Assembly: GCA_023264735.1 (NCBI GenBank)
Contig: JAHFVD010000026.1
Span: forward strand, 28,033 to 92,032
Length of the DNA: 64,000 nucleotides
Direction: 5' to 3'
From: Mycobacterium sp.
GTDB lineage: Bacteria; Actinomycetota; Actinomycetes; Mycobacteriales; Mycobacteriaceae
Each line of letters begins with the position of its first letter. Within the stretch, counting starts at the first letter, position 1. Positions 62,361 to 64,000 of this stretch are shown here, one piece after another. The notes beneath the pieces were generated by a model that saw only the letters and a program-made list of their open reading frames with translations, searched no databases and was not told the origin of the DNA. The position numbers and the translations under genes were made by a program.

Positions 62361-63131
62361 GTGACCACGACGCACGCCCTTGCCAAGCCGGTGCGAGCGT
62401 TCGGCGGCTTCATCGGCATGTCGTTGGACACTTTGGTGCAGATGTTCCGCCCGCCGTTCGCCTGGCGCGAATACCTACTACAAACCTGGTTCGTCGCCAG
62501 GGTTTCGGTGCTCCCGGCCCTGATGCTGACATTGCCCTATTCGGTGTTGCTGGTCTTCACCTTCAACATCCTGCTTGGCGAGTTCGGAGCGGCCGACTTC
62601 TCCGGCACCGGAGCAGCAATCGGCACGGTGAACCAGATCGGCCCGATCGTGACGGTGCTGGTGGTTTCGGGAGCTGGGGCGACCGCGATGTGCGCTGACC
62701 TCGGCGCCCGAACGATCCGCGAAGAACTCGATGCCCTGCGGGTTATGGGCATCAATCCCATTCAGGCACTGGTGGTTCCGCGGGTGCTCGCCGCAACGAC
62801 GGTGGCGTTGGCGCTGTCGGCAACGGTGATTCTGGCGGGCCTGTCGGGCGCATATATCTTCTGCGTCTACATTCAGAACGTCTCGCCCGGCGCGTTCGCC
62901 GCAGGGATGACGTTGCTGACCGGCGTGGGCGATGTGGTGGTAGCGCTGACCAAGGCGACGCTGTTCGGATTGGCCGCGGGCCTGATCGCCTGTTACAAAG
63001 GCATCTCCGTCGGTGGTGGTCCGGCTGGCGTGGGCAACGCGGTCAATGAGACCGTGGTATTCACCTTCATGGTGCTGTTCGCGATCAACGTGATCGTGAC
63101 GGCCGTCGGCATCCAGTTCACCGTCTCATGA
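62361..63131 (+). CDS. MlaE/YrbE-type permease, first of mce operon
   Basis: A 256-residue integral membrane protein with the family EQ-loop-like ARTIREELDALRVMGINPIQ and the closing GGPAGVGNAVNETVVF. It is similar to YrbE4A of M. tuberculosis as I recall it. With its partner it forms the ABC permease of an Mce lipid importer; MlaF/MceG ATPase and Mce proteins are expected beyond the window. The operon directly follows the catabolic cluster, which suggests uptake of that cluster's substrate. Confidence 0.9.
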   Translation: MTTTHALAKPVRAFGGFIGMSLDTLVQMFRPPFAWREYLLQTWFVARVSVLPALMLTLPYSVLLVFTFNILLGEFGAADFSGTGAAIGTVNQIGPIVTVLVVSGAGATAMCADLGARTIREELDALRVMGINPIQALVVPRVLAATTVALALSATVILAGLSGAYIFCVYIQNVSPGAFAAGMTLLTGVGDVVVALTKATLFGLAAGLIACYKGISVGGGPAGVGNAVNETVVFTFMVLFAINVIVTAVGIQFTVS

Positions 63132-63141
63132 GGGCCGACCG

Positions 63142-63996
63142 GTGAGCGTCAGTACGCCGAGCAGATTGCACCCCAAACTGCTGAGCAGCCTGCAGGGCGC
63201 CGTCGACGGGTGGAACCGCATCGGGGCTCAGACCCGCTTCTACGTCAAGACCCTGGCCGCGATCCCGGAGGCCGTGACCCGCTACCACAAGGAACTGCTG
63301 CGGCTCATCGCGCAGATGGGGTTGGGGGCCGGAGCGTTGGCGGTGGTCGGCGGGACCGTGGCGATCGTGGGGTTCTTGACGATGACCACCGGTGCGCTGG
63401 TCGCCGTGCAGGGCTACAACCAGCTGGCCTCGGTCGGTTTCGAGGCCTTGACAGGATTCGCCTCGGCGTTCTTCAATGTTCGGCTCATCGTCCCCGGGAC
63501 GGTATCGGTGGCACTGTCGGCCACCATCGGCGCCGGTGCCACCGCGCAGCTCGGCGCGATGCGCATCAATGAGGAGATCGACGCCCTGGAAGTCATCGGC
63601 ATCCGCGCCGTCACCTACCTGGCCGCTACCCGAGTGCTGGCCGGAGTGATCGTGGTCATCCCGCTCTACTGCATCGCAGTCATGATGGCGTTTCTGGCAG
63701 CGCGGACCGGCACCGTCGCCATCTACGGTCAGGGTTCGGGCGTCTACGACCACTACTTCAACACGTTCCTCAACCCCACCGACGTGATCTGGTCGTTCAT
63801 GCAGTCGGTCGCCATGACCGTCGTGATCATGCTGGTGCACACCTATTACGGGTTCACCGCCAAAGGGGGCCCGGCAGGCGTCGGCGAAGCGGTGGGACGC
63901 GCGGTGCGAACCTCGATGGTGGTCGCGGCGGTCGAAATCGTGATGATCTCGCTGGCCGTGTACGGCCAGTCCGGCAACTTCAACCTCGCCGGGTAG
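63142..63996 (+). CDS. MlaE/YrbE-type permease, second of mce operon
   Basis: A 284-residue membrane protein. SATIGAGATAQLGAMRINEE, then IDALEVIGIRAVTYL, is the cytoplasmic coupling loop, and GGPAGVGEAVGRAVRTSM is the B-type C-terminal motif. An N-terminal amphipathic segment is typical of YrbE B subunits. GTG 63142 starts 10 bases after the A subunit. Mce genes should follow right of the window end. Confidence 0.92.
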   Translation: MSVSTPSRLHPKLLSSLQGAVDGWNRIGAQTRFYVKTLAAIPEAVTRYHKELLRLIAQMGLGAGALAVVGGTVAIVGFLTMTTGALVAVQGYNQLASVGFEALTGFASAFFNVRLIVPGTVSVALSATIGAGATAQLGAMRINEEIDALEVIGIRAVTYLAATRVLAGVIVVIPLYCIAVMMAFLAARTGTVAIYGQGSGVYDHYFNTFLNPTDVIWSFMQSVAMTVVIMLVHTYYGFTAKGGPAGVGEAVGRAVRTSMVVAAVEIVMISLAVYGQSGNFNLAG

Positions 63997-64000
63997 CGAT

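Overview
The window is from a high-GC actinomycete, almost certainly an environmental, fast-growing Mycobacteriaceae (Mycolicibacterium-like). This rests on the start of an mce operon (two YrbE permeases at 62.4-64.0 kb), a PGRS-like Gly-rich secreted protein, a WhiB protein, F420/deazaflavin enzymes, many GTG starts with ATGA/GTGA overlaps, and the order pgm - crcB - crcB - DUF190 - F420 monooxygenase, which I recall from the M. tuberculosis Rv3068c-Rv3072c region. All names come from reading the sequence; no search was run.

Layout. 0-2.6 kb: NorD-like VWA protein and NorQ/CbbQ-like AAA+ ATPase. 2.5-7.7 kb: two tandem TetR genes divergent from an operon of a DUF7064-type protein, an aminoglycoside-phosphotransferase-like (APH-fold) kinase and two related membrane proteins. 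7.75-14.3 kb: a second DUF7064-kinase operon with an AveC-like spirocyclase and an FAD oxidoreductase, its own TetR, and another membrane protein; the two promoters of this block share a 32-bp box. 14.3-29 kb: ordinary and decayed genes, including a flavin monooxygenase, a D-2-hydroxyacid dehydrogenase, WhiB, a BBE-type oxidase, a PGRS-GH5 fusion, a methyltransferase and at least four broken genes. 29-34 kb: an arsenic-resistance cluster (arsC, two arsR, arsI/cadI, aquaporin, FAD reductase).

34.3-36.65 kb: a 2.28-kb insertion in tRNA-Ala(GGC), bounded by a 42-bp duplication of the tRNA 3' half. It holds only an AbiEi/AbiEii-like pair, a strong operator palindrome and an array of short repeats, with no integrase. 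36.7-47.1 kb: core genes (MFS transporter, pgm, two crcB, triple-DUF190 protein, F420 monooxygenase, lipoprotein), then a three-gene phosphorelay. 47.2-62.1 kb: a large lipid/terpenoid-type catabolic cluster (SCP2 carrier, alcohol dehydrogenase, two P450s, two GAF-LuxR regulators, a third kinase-DUF7064 pair, enoyl-CoA hydratase, SDR, acyl-CoA ligase, ferredoxin reductase, Rieske oxygenase). It leads directly to the mce permeases.

The most striking themes are the kinase/DUF7064 pairing seen three times with different partner oxidases, the shared 32-bp operator, and the integrase-less AbiE mini-island.
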